Shown here: one piece after another, positions 33,767 through 41,638 of the stretch
Layout of the letters: each line of letters opens with the position of its first letter
How positions within the stretch are numbered: position 1 is the first letter of the stretch
Origin: Amycolatopsis echigonensis
GTDB taxonomy: Bacteria > Actinomycetota > Actinomycetes > Mycobacteriales > Pseudonocardiaceae
Direction of reading: 5' to 3'
NCBI RefSeq assembly: GCF_014174495.1
Contig: NZ_JACJHR010000032.1
Location: 1 to 64,000, forward strand
Length of the DNA: 64,000 bases
The notes under the pieces: generated by a model
What the model was told of the DNA's origin: nothing
What the model saw: the letters and a program-made list of their open reading frames with translations, nothing else
Databases searched by the model: none
Position numbers and translations under genes: made by a program

Positions 33767-34500
33767 CGCAGCGCCTTCCGGATCGCGGCGAGCCAGGCTT
33801 CCGGCGCTTCGTCGGCGATGCCGTGCCCGGACTCGATCTCGACCAGGTCCGCGCCGGGAATCCCGTCGGCCAGTTCCCGCGAATGCCGTGGCGGCACGAG
33901 GGAGTCCAGCGTCGTGGCGATCACCAGTGTCGGCACGGCGATCGATGCCAGTTCCGCCCGGGTGTCGACGGAACGGACCAGTTCGACCTGCTTCGCCGTG
34001 CCCGCCGGCACCGACGCCGCCAACTCGGAGACCGCCGAGGTGAGCTGGTCGGGCGTGAGCGCCGCGAGGAACGGTTCGCTGGCGGCGACCAGCAGCAGGT
34101 ACTTGGCGAGCAGGGTGCGGTCGCCCTCCAGCAGATGCGCCCACAGGTCCAGCGCCAGCTCCGTCCGCGCGTCCGGCCGGGCGAGACCCGCGGTGAGGAT
34201 GAGCCCGGTGACGCGGTCGGGATGCCGGGTGGCCGCGCGGACCGCGACGGCCGTGCCGAGCGAGTAACCGAGCACGGTGAACTTCCCGACCCCGGCTTCG
34301 ACGGCGGTCGCGACCAGTCCGTCGGCCAGTTCGTCGAGCGTGCCGCCCGCGACCGGATAGTCGGCCCCGACGACGGTGTGCGTGCGGGCGAGGTCGTCCA
34401 GGAGCGGGCCGAAGTTGGCCTTCACGCCGCCGCCCGCGCCGTGGGCGAGCAGCAGGCCGGGGCCCTGTCCGAGGACGAGGGGCGCGAAATGTTCAGTCAT
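33763..34500 (-). CDS. Alpha/beta-fold hydrolase
   Basis: 245 residues from the ATG at 34500. The nucleophile elbow GYSLG (Ser near 98) follows the beta-5 strand, HGAGG near residue 20 forms the oxyanion region, and the final His is in ESGHGIADEAPEAW. An acidic residue in TTLDSLVPP completes the triad. Substrate unknown. It is first in a two-gene operon and is transcribed divergently from a MerR gene 56 bp away, which probably controls it. Confidence 0.85.
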   Translation of the reverse strand: MTEHFAPLVLGQGPGLLLAHGAGGGVKANFGPLLDDLARTHTVVGADYPVAGGTLDELADGLVATAVEAGVGKFTVLGYSLGTAVAVRAATRHPDRVTGLILTAGLARPDARTELALDLWAHLLEGDRTLLAKYLLLVAASEPFLAALTPDQLTSAVSELAASVPAGTAKQVELVRSVDTRAELASIAVPTLVIATTLDSLVPPRHSRELADGIPGADLVEIESGHGIADEAPEAWLAAIRKALR

Positions 34501-34517
34501 GTTCGCGACGTTAAGGA

Positions 34518-34533
34518 TTGACACCAGTGTGAA
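34518..34533. promoter_or_regulatory. Palindrome in the hydrolase/MerR divergent region
   Basis: TTGACACCAGTGTGAA is an almost perfect inverted repeat (TTNACAC-CA-GTGTNAA) midway between the two starts, the expected place for a MerR-family operator. Confidence 0.5.
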
Positions 34534-34556
34534 GGCCAGAAGCAGGGGAAGATCGG

Positions 34557-34901
34557 ATGCTGATCGGCGAACTCGCGCAACGCACCGGCGTCGCGCCGCG
34601 GCTGCTGCGGTACTACGGCGAGCAGGGGCTGCTGGACTCGGCGCGCAACACGAGCGGGTACCGGGTGTACGGCGAGGAGGCCGTCGTCCGGGTGCGGCAG
34701 ATCCGGAAACTGCTGGCCGCGGGCCTGACCACGGAGATGATCGCCGGGATGCTCGACTGCGCGAGCGGTCCCGCCGCGCACCTCGACCTGTGTCCCGAAT
34801 TGGTGCGCAGGCTGCGCGGGGAACTGGCCGAGGTGGAGCGCCGGATCGGGGATCTCGCCCAGCGGCGCGAAGTCCTGTCCGGGTATCTCGGCCAGGCGTG
34901 A
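34557..34901 (+). CDS. MerR-family transcriptional regulator
   Basis: 114 residues from the ATG at 34557. The N-terminal winged helix-turn-helix MLIGELAQRTGVAPRLLRYYGEQGLL (34557-34634) is diagnostic, followed by RVRQIRKLLAAGLTTEMI and a dimerisation coiled coil. It is short, with no effector domain beyond the helix. Two Cys (in LDCASG and LDLCPE) could sense metal or redox state, but this is speculative. It is probably the local regulator of the divergent hydrolase/LLM operon. Confidence 0.9.
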   Translation: MLIGELAQRTGVAPRLLRYYGEQGLLDSARNTSGYRVYGEEAVVRVRQIRKLLAAGLTTEMIAGMLDCASGPAAHLDLCPELVRRLRGELAEVERRIGDLAQRREVLSGYLGQA

Positions 34902-34976
34902 GGCCCGCGCGGCCGGGGGTCGATACGCTGGGCAGCACCCCCGCCGGGGGGTGTTTCGACGAGTGAAGGACGACCA

Positions 34977-35843
34977 GTGAATCGGCAGCCGCTGCGCCTG
35001 GCCATCATGGAGGCCACCCGGATCCTCACCGAGGCGGGCGTGGAATCGCCGCGGTCGGACGCGGATCTCATCGCCGCGCACGTGCTCGGCATCGACCGGG
35101 GCAGGCTGCCGATGGTGCCGCTGGTCGACCCGCCGGTGATCGACGCGATCGGGCAATTGGTCGCGCAGCGCGCCAAACGGATCCCGCTGCAGTACCTGAC
35201 CGGCTGGGCCGCGCTCGGCAACATCACGGTCAACGTCGGCGCGGGCGTGTTCGTCCCGCGGCCGGAGACCGAACTGCTGCTCGAATGGGGCGTGAAGTTC
35301 CTGCAGGGACGCGAATACCCGGTGGTGGTCGACCTGTGCACCGGCTCCGGCGCGCTGGCGCTGGCGATTGCGCACGAGCGTCCGGACGCGGTGGTCTACG
35401 CGGTCGACGTCGACCCGCAGGCGCTCGCCTGGGCCCGGCACAACGCCGACGTGCACAGCGCGGCCGGCAACACGCCGATCCGGCTCTACTCCGGCGACAT
35501 CGCCGACCCGACGATGTTCGCCGAACTCGACGGTCTCGTGGACCTGGTGCTGTGCAACCCGCCCTACGTGCCGGAGGGCACGCCGGTCCCGCCGGAAGTC
35601 GGCGAACACGACCCGGCGCGCGCGGTCTTCGCCGAGGAGAGCGGCCTGGCGGTGATCCGGCACGCGATCGCGGCCGGCGCGCGACTGCTGCGCCCAGGCG
35701 GCGGGCTGGCGATCGAACACGACGACACCCACGGTTCGGCGGTCCCGGCCCTGGTGCGCGCGCGGCGGGTGCTGACCGGCGTCGAGGACCACCCCGATTA
35801 CAGCGGGCGCGCTCGGTTCGTCACCGCCCGCCGGCTGGGCTGA
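34977..35843 (+). CDS. prmC: Release factor glutamine methyltransferase
   Basis: 288 residues, GTG at 34977 (GAAGGA 6 nt upstream). It N5-methylates the GGQ glutamine of release factors. The catalytic NPPY motif is at 194-197 (LCNPPYVPEG), the SAM motif is VVDLCTGSGALALAI, and the N-terminal helical domain is present (ESPRSDADLIAAHVLG). Its partner prfA is upstream but separated by four unrelated genes. A decayed coding fragment continues in the same frame after the stop. Confidence 0.96.
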   Translation: MNRQPLRLAIMEATRILTEAGVESPRSDADLIAAHVLGIDRGRLPMVPLVDPPVIDAIGQLVAQRAKRIPLQYLTGWAALGNITVNVGAGVFVPRPETELLLEWGVKFLQGREYPVVVDLCTGSGALALAIAHERPDAVVYAVDVDPQALAWARHNADVHSAAGNTPIRLYSGDIADPTMFAELDGLVDLVLCNPPYVPEGTPVPPEVGEHDPARAVFAEESGLAVIRHAIAAGARLLRPGGGLAIEHDDTHGSAVPALVRARRVLTGVEDHPDYSGRARFVTARRLG

Positions 35844-36056
35844 GGCCGCTCTTTCCCGGACCACCACCCCTCGTCCGCGCAGCAGTTCTACTACTGGACC
35901 CCGACCGCGGGCCCGGCCACGCACGCCTGGGTGAGCAGCGGGGAGAGCATCTCGTACTGGGAGGATCCGAAGGACGCGGATCTGCTGTGGTCCCTACAGG
36001 AGGGGCAGGGGAAGCGGAACGTGTTCGCGGTGAAGCAGGCCAGTTACGGCAGTTGA
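35844..36056 (+). pseudogene. Orphan C-terminal coding fragment after prmC
   Basis: An open stretch of 70 codons, in frame with prmC but after its stop, encodes a coherent peptide (QQFYYWTPTAG ... SYWEDPKDADLLWSLQEGQG ... FAVKQASYGS) with no start codon and no ribosome site. Composition looks like real protein rather than shadow frame. It is most simply the remnant of a gene whose 5' part was lost by deletion. The parent family is not recognised. Confidence 0.5.
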
Positions 36057-36134
36057 TCGGTGACCCGCTGGGCCGCCGTTCCCTCGGCCGCTGGCGAGAT
36101 GTCCCCAATGCGGTTTTCTCCGCAGCGCGGAAGC

Positions 36135-36185
36135 CCGTGAAGGGCTCCTCGGCGGAATGAGATTCCCTCGAGGAGCCCTTCACGG
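36135..36185. repeat. GTGAAGGGCTCC-family hairpin, copy 1
   Basis: CCGTGAAGGGCTCCTC pairs with GAGGAGCCCTTCACGG around a 19-nt centre containing GGAATGAGATTCCCT. It is a degenerate copy of the perfect hairpin at 62709-62775. It sits between the gene remnant and tsaC. Confidence 0.8.
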
Positions 36186-36261
36186 ACCTCGGTGGGAGCG
36201 GATGCGCACCCCATCTCGGGGCGCTCTGGGAACCTCCGCGCCGGGGGATAGGCTTCGCGTC

Positions 36262-36912
36262 ATGAGTGCGGTCTACGACTGCGGCAAGCGCGAGTCCCGA
36301 GCCGAAGGCCTGTCCGCGGCGGCTGCCGCCGTGCGGTCGAGCCGGCTGGTCGTCCTGCCGACGGACACGGTGTACGGCATCGGCGCCGACGCGTTCGACT
36401 CCGGCGCCGTCCAGGCGTTGCTGCGGGCGAAGAACCGCGGCCCGGACATGCCGGTCGGCGTTCTCGTCGGTTCCTGGTCCACTGTGGACGGTCTGGTGCT
36501 CGGTGTTCCGCCGCAGGCGCGGGCGCTCATCGAGGCGTTCTGGCCGGGCGATCTGTCGATCGTGCTGCCGCACGCGCCGAGTCTGCAGTGGAATCTCGGC
36601 AACTCCCGCGGCACGGTGATGCTGCGGATGCCGCTGCACCCGGTTGCGCTCGAACTGCTGCGCGACGTCGGCCCGATGGCGGTGTCGAGCGCGAACGTCT
36701 CCGGGCGTTCGCCTGCCTCGACCGTCGAGGACGCGCGGGAGCAGCTCGGCGATTCGGTGTCGGTGTATCTCGACGGCGGGTCGAGCGGCGAAGCGGTGGC
36801 GTCGTCCATCGTGGACCTCACCGGAGACAAGCCCGTGGTGCTGCGCGAGGGCGCGGTCACCAAGGCCGCCATCGCCGAGGTGCTCGGCGTGGCCGAGGAG
36901 ACGCTGGACTGA
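36262..36912 (+). CDS. L-threonylcarbamoyladenylate synthase (Sua5/YrdC/TsaC family)
   Basis: 216 residues from the ATG at 36262. It makes threonylcarbamoyl-AMP from threonine, bicarbonate and ATP for the t6A37 modification of ANN-reading tRNAs. VVLPTDTVYGIGADAF (about 30-45), KNRGPDMPVGVLV and SSANVSGRSPAST are the YrdC-family blocks. It is the single-domain form with a short C-terminal extension. Position after prmC and before wecA is the normal actinobacterial order. Confidence 0.93.
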   Translation: MSAVYDCGKRESRAEGLSAAAAAVRSSRLVVLPTDTVYGIGADAFDSGAVQALLRAKNRGPDMPVGVLVGSWSTVDGLVLGVPPQARALIEAFWPGDLSIVLPHAPSLQWNLGNSRGTVMLRMPLHPVALELLRDVGPMAVSSANVSGRSPASTVEDAREQLGDSVSVYLDGGSSGEAVASSIVDLTGDKPVVLREGAVTKAAIAEVLGVAEETLD

Positions 36913-37003
36913 GCCGGGCAAGTGACTGCCGTTCACCGCGACCGCACGCGGGCGCGGTAGCGTGGCGCGGTGACTCCGACCTCCCGGCGGGCGTGACGCG
37001 GTC

Positions 37004-38161
37004 ATGCCTGTAGTCCAAGGACTTCTCCCGATCCGGGAGTACCTGCTCGTCGCGCTGACCGCGACCGCGGTGACCTATCTGCTGACCGGCGTCGTGCGCC
37101 GGGTGGCGATCCGGATCGGTGCGATCGCCAATCCCCGTGCGCGCGACGTGCACGTCAAGCCGATCCCGCGGATGGGCGGCGTCGGCATCTACCTCGGGAT
37201 CGCCGCGGCGATGGGTCTCGCGCACCAGCTTCCCGCGCTCAGCCACGGTTTCGACGTCTCCTACGACGCGGTCGGCGTGCTGCTCGCGGCGGGCGTCATC
37301 TCGCTCATCGGCATCCTGGACGACCGGTTCGAACTCGACGCGTGGACGAAGCTCGCCGGACAGGTCATGTGCGCCGGGATTCTCGTCATCTTCGGCGTGC
37401 AGTGGGTGTCGTTCTGGGTGCCGTGGGGCGGCAACGGGGATTCGATCGGCTCGGTGCTGGTCCTGGACAAGAACCAGGGCGCGCTGCTGACCGTCGTGAT
37501 GGTCGTGGTGATGGTCAACGCGATGAACTTCGTCGACGGCCTCGACGGGCTGGCCGGCGGCCTCGGCTTCATCGCCGCGACGGCCACCTGCGTGTTCTCG
37601 CTCGGCCTGCTCGACAACGCGGGCGGTGACTTCGGCTCGTACCCGCCCGCGCTCATCGCCGCCGCCCTCGCCGGGGCCTGCCTCGGTTTCCTTCCGTACA
37701 ACTTCCAGCCGGCCAAAATTTTCATGGGCGACTCCGGATCGATGATGATCGGGCTGATGCTCGCCGGGGCCACCACGTCGGCGAGCGGACGGGTCAACTA
37801 CACGCGGTTCTCCGCCTCGGACGCGCTGGCCCTGCTGTCCCCGCTGGTGGTCGTCGTGGCGGTGCTTTTCGTGCCGGTGCTCGACCTCGTGATGGCCGTC
37901 GTCCGGCGCACGCGGCGCGGGCAGAGCCCGTTCGCCGCCGACAAAATGCATCTGCACCACCGGTTGCTGGAAATCGGCCATTCGCAACGGCGCGCGGTGC
38001 TGTTGATCTATTTGTGGGCCGGAATTCTGTCTTTCGGCGCGGTCTCTATCACGATTTTCGACAGTCCGGTTGTGTTCTGGGCCATTGGTGCCGCATTGGT
38101 GGTCGCGGTGCTGGTTTCCCTCGTGCCGCGGCTGCGTTCCCGGCACCGGCACGGCGTCTGA
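37004..38161 (+). CDS. wecA: Polyprenyl-phosphate GlcNAc-1-phosphate transferase (WecA/MraY family)
   Basis: 385 residues, ATG at 37004. Polytopic membrane enzyme (about 11 helices) that loads GlcNAc-1-phosphate onto decaprenyl phosphate, starting cell-wall linkage-unit (arabinogalactan-type) synthesis. Diagnostic blocks: GILDDRFELDAWTK, the Asp-rich NAMNFVDGLDGLAGG, FMGDSGSMMIG and the C-terminal HLHHRLLEIGHSQ loop that distinguishes WecA from MraY. It is in the conserved position before the ATP synthase operon. Confidence 0.92.
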   Translation: MPVVQGLLPIREYLLVALTATAVTYLLTGVVRRVAIRIGAIANPRARDVHVKPIPRMGGVGIYLGIAAAMGLAHQLPALSHGFDVSYDAVGVLLAAGVISLIGILDDRFELDAWTKLAGQVMCAGILVIFGVQWVSFWVPWGGNGDSIGSVLVLDKNQGALLTVVMVVVMVNAMNFVDGLDGLAGGLGFIAATATCVFSLGLLDNAGGDFGSYPPALIAAALAGACLGFLPYNFQPAKIFMGDSGSMMIGLMLAGATTSASGRVNYTRFSASDALALLSPLVVVVAVLFVPVLDLVMAVVRRTRRGQSPFAADKMHLHHRLLEIGHSQRRAVLLIYLWAGILSFGAVSITIFDSPVVFWAIGAALVVAVLVSLVPRLRSRHRHGV

Positions 38162-38212
38162 GGTCGCGGGCGGTCTATACTGGCGGGTCGAACCGAACGA
38201 GGAGCGAATGCA

Positions 38213-38692
38213 GTGAGCGACACCGAGACGCCCGAGACGTCCCAGGCAGCGGCTCAGGCCACCGCTCCGGAGAACCCGCACGCCGCTCCGGTGCGCCAGC
38301 TCGCTCGCTCGATGACGCGTGCCTCGCTGCTGTTCACCCCGCCGTTCATCCTGGTCTGCATTGTGCTTTTCACCGTCCTCAACGGACTGCACGGCTTCCT
38401 CGGAGCCCTGGTCGGCGGCGTGCTGGCGATGATCGCCTCGCTGTCGACGCTGGGCATGATGAAGGTATCCGCCGGACAGGACCCCTCGCTCGTGATGCTC
38501 ATCGCTCTCGGCGGTTACGCGGCCAAGGTCATCCTGCTGTTCCTCGCGCTCACTCTGCTCAAGGGCGTCACCGTGCTGCACCCGCTTTCGCTCGGGATCA
38601 CGATGATCGTCGCCATTCTCGTGGCCGCCGCCGCGGAGTTCGCGGCATTCCGCAAAGCGCGTATCCCGACCATCATTCCCGCTTCGCATTGA
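38213..38692 (+). CDS. atpI: ATP synthase protein I-like membrane protein
   Basis: 159 residues, GTG at 38213. A polar N-terminus (1-40) precedes four hydrophobic helices, the size and layout of AtpI, which is thought to aid c-ring assembly or ion supply of F1Fo. Sequence similarity to enterobacterial AtpI is low, so the call leans on topology and the position upstream of atpB. A 386-bp gap to atpB shows that the main ATP synthase operon has its own promoter. Confidence 0.75.
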   Translation: MSDTETPETSQAAAQATAPENPHAAPVRQLARSMTRASLLFTPPFILVCIVLFTVLNGLHGFLGALVGGVLAMIASLSTLGMMKVSAGQDPSLVMLIALGGYAAKVILLFLALTLLKGVTVLHPLSLGITMIVAILVAAAAEFAAFRKARIPTIIPASH

Positions 38693-39078
38693 CGGGTTCG
38701 GGACTAGGGTCCCAGCCGGATTCGGGACCTAGGTCCTGGACCATTCGGAGGGTTAGGAGTACGCCTGTACGGCACTGATCTACCTGCTGGTATGGTCCGC
38801 GTCATGGGTGGCGGCCTCGGCCGCGCACTCCCGACGACGAACCGCGATCAGCAGTGTGGCGACCGGATGGTTCCGCCTCATCTCAACGCTGGTCCGAAGT
38901 AGACCGCAGGGCAGTGTTCACGCGAGACCTCCCTCGTGCACGGACCGGCAGATCGGCTCCGCGCACGGCGGGTACCCGCCGCCTCCGGCGTCCCGATGCG
39001 TATCGGGTACGTTAAGTCCAGATCGTGACGATTCCCCCGGCGGAGTGAACGCCGGCCGGGAGAACCGGGAGGAGCCCA
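38693..39078 (+). promoter_or_regulatory. Upstream region of the ATP synthase operon
   Basis: A 386-bp gap without a convincing gene. It contains the two DosR-like boxes at 38697-38739, a following TTAGGAGTACGCC stretch that could hold a -10 element, and a long presumed leader before atpB. No riboswitch is recognised. Confidence 0.55.
38697..38739. promoter_or_regulatory. Two tandem DosR/DevR-like boxes
   Basis: TTCGGGACTAGGGTCCCAG (38697-38715) and TTCGGGACCTAGGTCCTGG (38721-38739) start 24 bp apart. Both match the hypoxia/dormancy regulator consensus TTSGGGACTWWAGTCCCSAA closely in the GGGAC...GTCC core. Tandem spacing of this kind is usual for DevR-controlled promoters. Confidence 0.65.
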
Positions 39079-39864
39079 GTGGCCGCGCTGGTACTGACCG
39101 AGGGTGCGACCTTCGCGCCCCCTGGCGCCGAAAGCTTTGAGCTGCCGCCGTTGTTCGGCTTCGTCACGAAGCCGATGCTCCTGGTGGTGCTCTCGGTGAT
39201 CATCATCGCGGGGTACTTCCTGCTGGCGACGCGCAAGCTGAAGGTCGTCCCGGGCAAAGGCCAGTTCGTGGCCGAGTCCATCTACGACTTCGCGCGCAAC
39301 AACATCGCCCGCGAGCAGATCGGTTCGAAAGACTTCAAGCGCTTCGTTCCGGTCATCTTCGCGTTGTTCACCTTCATCCTGCTGAACAACCTCTACGGGG
39401 TCATCCCATTCCTGCAGTTCCCCACCATGGCGCGGTTCGGGTTCCCGATCGCGTTGTCGGTGCTCGTGGTCTACCCGGTTTACCACTACGTCGGGATCAA
39501 GAAGCACGGCCTCGGCGGGTACTTCAAGAAGGAACTCGCGCCGGCCGGCGTCCCCGGCCCGGTGCTCCCGCTGTACGCGCTGATCGAGTTCGCGGAGAAG
39601 TTCTTCCTCAACCCGCTCACGCTCGCCATCCGTGTTTTCGCGGCCATGTTCGCGGGGCACCTGATCCTGGCGGTCTTCACCCTCGGCGGCACCTTCCTGC
39701 TGACCGAGACCTCGAGCATCGCGCTGAAGCCGGTGTCGCTGGTGGCATGGCTCTTCGCCATCGGCCTGACGTTCCTGGAGGCCTTCATCCAGGTCCTCCA
39801 GGCGTACATCTTCGCCCTGCTGTCCGCGGGGTACATCGGCGCCGCGCTGGCGTCGGAGCACTGA
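39079..39864 (+). CDS. atpB: F1Fo ATP synthase subunit a
   Basis: 261 residues, GTG at 39079 (GGGAGGAG upstream). Fo stator channel subunit that lets protons reach the c-ring. Five to six hydrophobic helices are seen. The essential Arg lies in NPLTLAIRVFAAMFAGHL, the family signature, and EAFIQVLQAYIF forms the final helix. First gene of the atpBEFHAGDC operon. Length is normal for actinobacteria. Confidence 0.97.
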   Translation: MAALVLTEGATFAPPGAESFELPPLFGFVTKPMLLVVLSVIIIAGYFLLATRKLKVVPGKGQFVAESIYDFARNNIAREQIGSKDFKRFVPVIFALFTFILLNNLYGVIPFLQFPTMARFGFPIALSVLVVYPVYHYVGIKKHGLGGYFKKELAPAGVPGPVLPLYALIEFAEKFFLNPLTLAIRVFAAMFAGHLILAVFTLGGTFLLTETSSIALKPVSLVAWLFAIGLTFLEAFIQVLQAYIFALLSAGYIGAALASEH

Positions 39865-39922
39865 GAACACCTACAGACCCCGATCCGCGTGAGTGCGCGG
39901 ACCGAAGTGAAGGGAAACGCAC

Positions 39923-40177
39923 GTGAGCAACATCGTTCTGGCCCAGGCCGCCGCCGAGACCATCAACCTCAACAAGGGCCTCGCCGCGATCGGCTACGGC
40001 CTGGGCGCGATCGGCCCCGGCATCGGTGTGGGCCTGATCTTCGCCGCGGTGATCAACGGCACCGCGCGTCAGCCGGAAGCCCAGAGCAAGCTGCAGGGCA
40101 TCGGTTACGCCACCTTCGTGCTCACCGAGGTGCTGGCGCTGATCGGTATCGTCATCTACTTCATCGCCTCCGCCTGA
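39923..40177 (+). CDS. atpE: F1Fo ATP synthase subunit c
   Basis: 84 residues, ATG-containing start at the GTG 39923. Hairpin of two helices with the polar loop ARQPEAQ. The proton-carrying carboxylate is Glu69 (in LTEVLALIGI), so a proton-type rather than sodium-type site is likely. The first helix has the GxGxGxG packing motif (GYGLGAIGPGIGVG). This is the subunit targeted by diarylquinolines in mycobacteria. Confidence 0.97.
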   Translation: MSNIVLAQAAAETINLNKGLAAIGYGLGAIGPGIGVGLIFAAVINGTARQPEAQSKLQGIGYATFVLTEVLALIGIVIYFIASA

Positions 40178-40204
40178 GTCGTCCGCTCTCGCTAAGGAGA
40201 CGTT

Positions 40205-40753
40205 GTGCTGAAGACCCAAGTGGTGCTCGCATCAGAGAACCCGATCGTTCCGAACATCTCGGAACTGATCCTCGGCATCGTCGCCTTCCTGATCCTGCTC
40301 TTCCTGCTCAAGAAGTACGTCGTCCCTCGTTTCGAGAAGGCGTACGAGGAGCGGGCGCAGAAGATCGAAGGCGGGATCGAGAAGGCCGAGAAGGCTCAGG
40401 CAGAGGCCGAGAAGGCGCTGTCGGAGTACAAGGCGCAGCTGGCGGACGCCCGTTCCGAGGCCGCGAAGATCCGCGACGACGCCCGGCTCGAAGCCGAGCA
40501 GATCAAGGCGGAGCTGCGGGAGCAGGCCGAGGCCGAATCCCAGCGGATCGTGGCGCAGGGCCACGCCCAGCTGCAGGCGCAGAAGGCGCAGATCGTCGCC
40601 GAGCTGCGGGCCGAGATGGGCCGCAACGCCGTCGAGCTGGCCGGCCGTATCGTCGGCGAGTCGCTCGAGGACGAGGCGCGCCGCCGGGGCACCGTCGACC
40701 GGTTCCTCGCGGAGCTGGACACCGCCGGGGCTACTAACGGAGCGGGGAAGTAA
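40205..40753 (+). CDS. atpF: F1Fo ATP synthase subunit b
   Basis: 182 residues, GTG at 40205 with AAGGAG 6 nt upstream. One N-terminal membrane helix (about 20-40, LILGIVAFLILLFLL) and a long charged coiled coil rich in Ala, Glu, Lys and Arg, the peripheral stalk of the enzyme. It is followed by atpH after 6 nt. Unlike mycobacteria, where a b-delta fusion exists, b and delta here are separate genes. Confidence 0.95.
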   Translation: MLKTQVVLASENPIVPNISELILGIVAFLILLFLLKKYVVPRFEKAYEERAQKIEGGIEKAEKAQAEAEKALSEYKAQLADARSEAAKIRDDARLEAEQIKAELREQAEAESQRIVAQGHAQLQAQKAQIVAELRAEMGRNAVELAGRIVGESLEDEARRRGTVDRFLAELDTAGATNGAGK

Positions 40754-40759
40754 CCAGAG

Positions 40760-41584
40760 ATGACGCTGCATGCTGCGAGCCGTGAAGCGCTCGACCTCGC
40801 CGAGCGGGCGCTCGGCGAGGTGCTGGCCGGAGCGGGTACCGACCCCGCGAAGGTCGGGGAAGAGCTGCTCTCGGTCGTCGACCTCCTCGACCGCGAAATC
40901 GGCCTGCGCCGCGCGGTCGGCGATTCTTCGGTCGCGCCGGAGAGCCGCCAGGGCCTGGTCCGCCGCCTGTTCGACGGAAAGCTGAGCGAGCAGGCCCTGA
41001 AGGTGCTCGACACCGTGGCGGGCAGCCGCTGGTCCAGTCCCCGCGAGCTGGTGGACGGGCTCGAGTCGGTCGGCCGTTCGGCGCTGCTCACCGCCGCCGA
41101 AAAGGCCGGGAACATCGAAACCGTCGAGTCTCAGCTGTTCCAGGTCGCGCGGATCGTCGCGGGCGCCCCGGAACTCGAGGCGGCGCTGTCCGACCTGGCC
41201 GCTCCCGCCGACGCGAAGCGGACCCTGGTCCGCGGGCTGTTCGCGGACAAGGTCGACGCGGTCGTCGAGACCCTCGTCGAGCAGGCCGTGCAGCGCGCCA
41301 AGGGGCGCGGCATCGGCCACGTGCTCGACAAGCTGGTCGCGCTGGCCGCCGAGCGGCGCGAGCGCTCGGTCGCGTACGTGACCTCGGCGAACGCGCTCAC
41401 CGACGAGCAGCGGGCCCTTCTCGGGACCAAGCTCGACGGCATCTACGGGCGGCCGATCGCGCTGCACGTCGAGATCGACCCGAACCTCGGCGGCGGACTC
41501 GTCGTCCGCGTCGGGGACGAGGTCATCGACGGCAGCACGTCCGGGCAGCTGGCGGCGGTGCGCCGCACGCTGAGCCGGGCCTGA
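40760..41584 (+). CDS. atpH: F1Fo ATP synthase subunit delta
   Basis: 274 residues, ATG at 40760. It is about 90 residues longer than the E. coli delta subunit, as is usual in actinobacteria. The N-terminal helical bundle (SREALDLAERALGEVL ... VGEELLSVVDLLDREIGLRRAVGD) is followed by the C-terminal block LHVEIDPNLGGGLVVRVGDEVIDGS, diagnostic of OSCP/delta. It links the peripheral stalk to the F1 head. Confidence 0.95.
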   Translation: MTLHAASREALDLAERALGEVLAGAGTDPAKVGEELLSVVDLLDREIGLRRAVGDSSVAPESRQGLVRRLFDGKLSEQALKVLDTVAGSRWSSPRELVDGLESVGRSALLTAAEKAGNIETVESQLFQVARIVAGAPELEAALSDLAAPADAKRTLVRGLFADKVDAVVETLVEQAVQRAKGRGIGHVLDKLVALAAERRERSVAYVTSANALTDEQRALLGTKLDGIYGRPIALHVEIDPNLGGGLVVRVGDEVIDGSTSGQLAAVRRTLSRA

Positions 41585-41638
41585 GCGGCACTACAGACTT
41601 TGCACACTGGACAGAAGAGAAGCGAGAGCGGGAACGAA

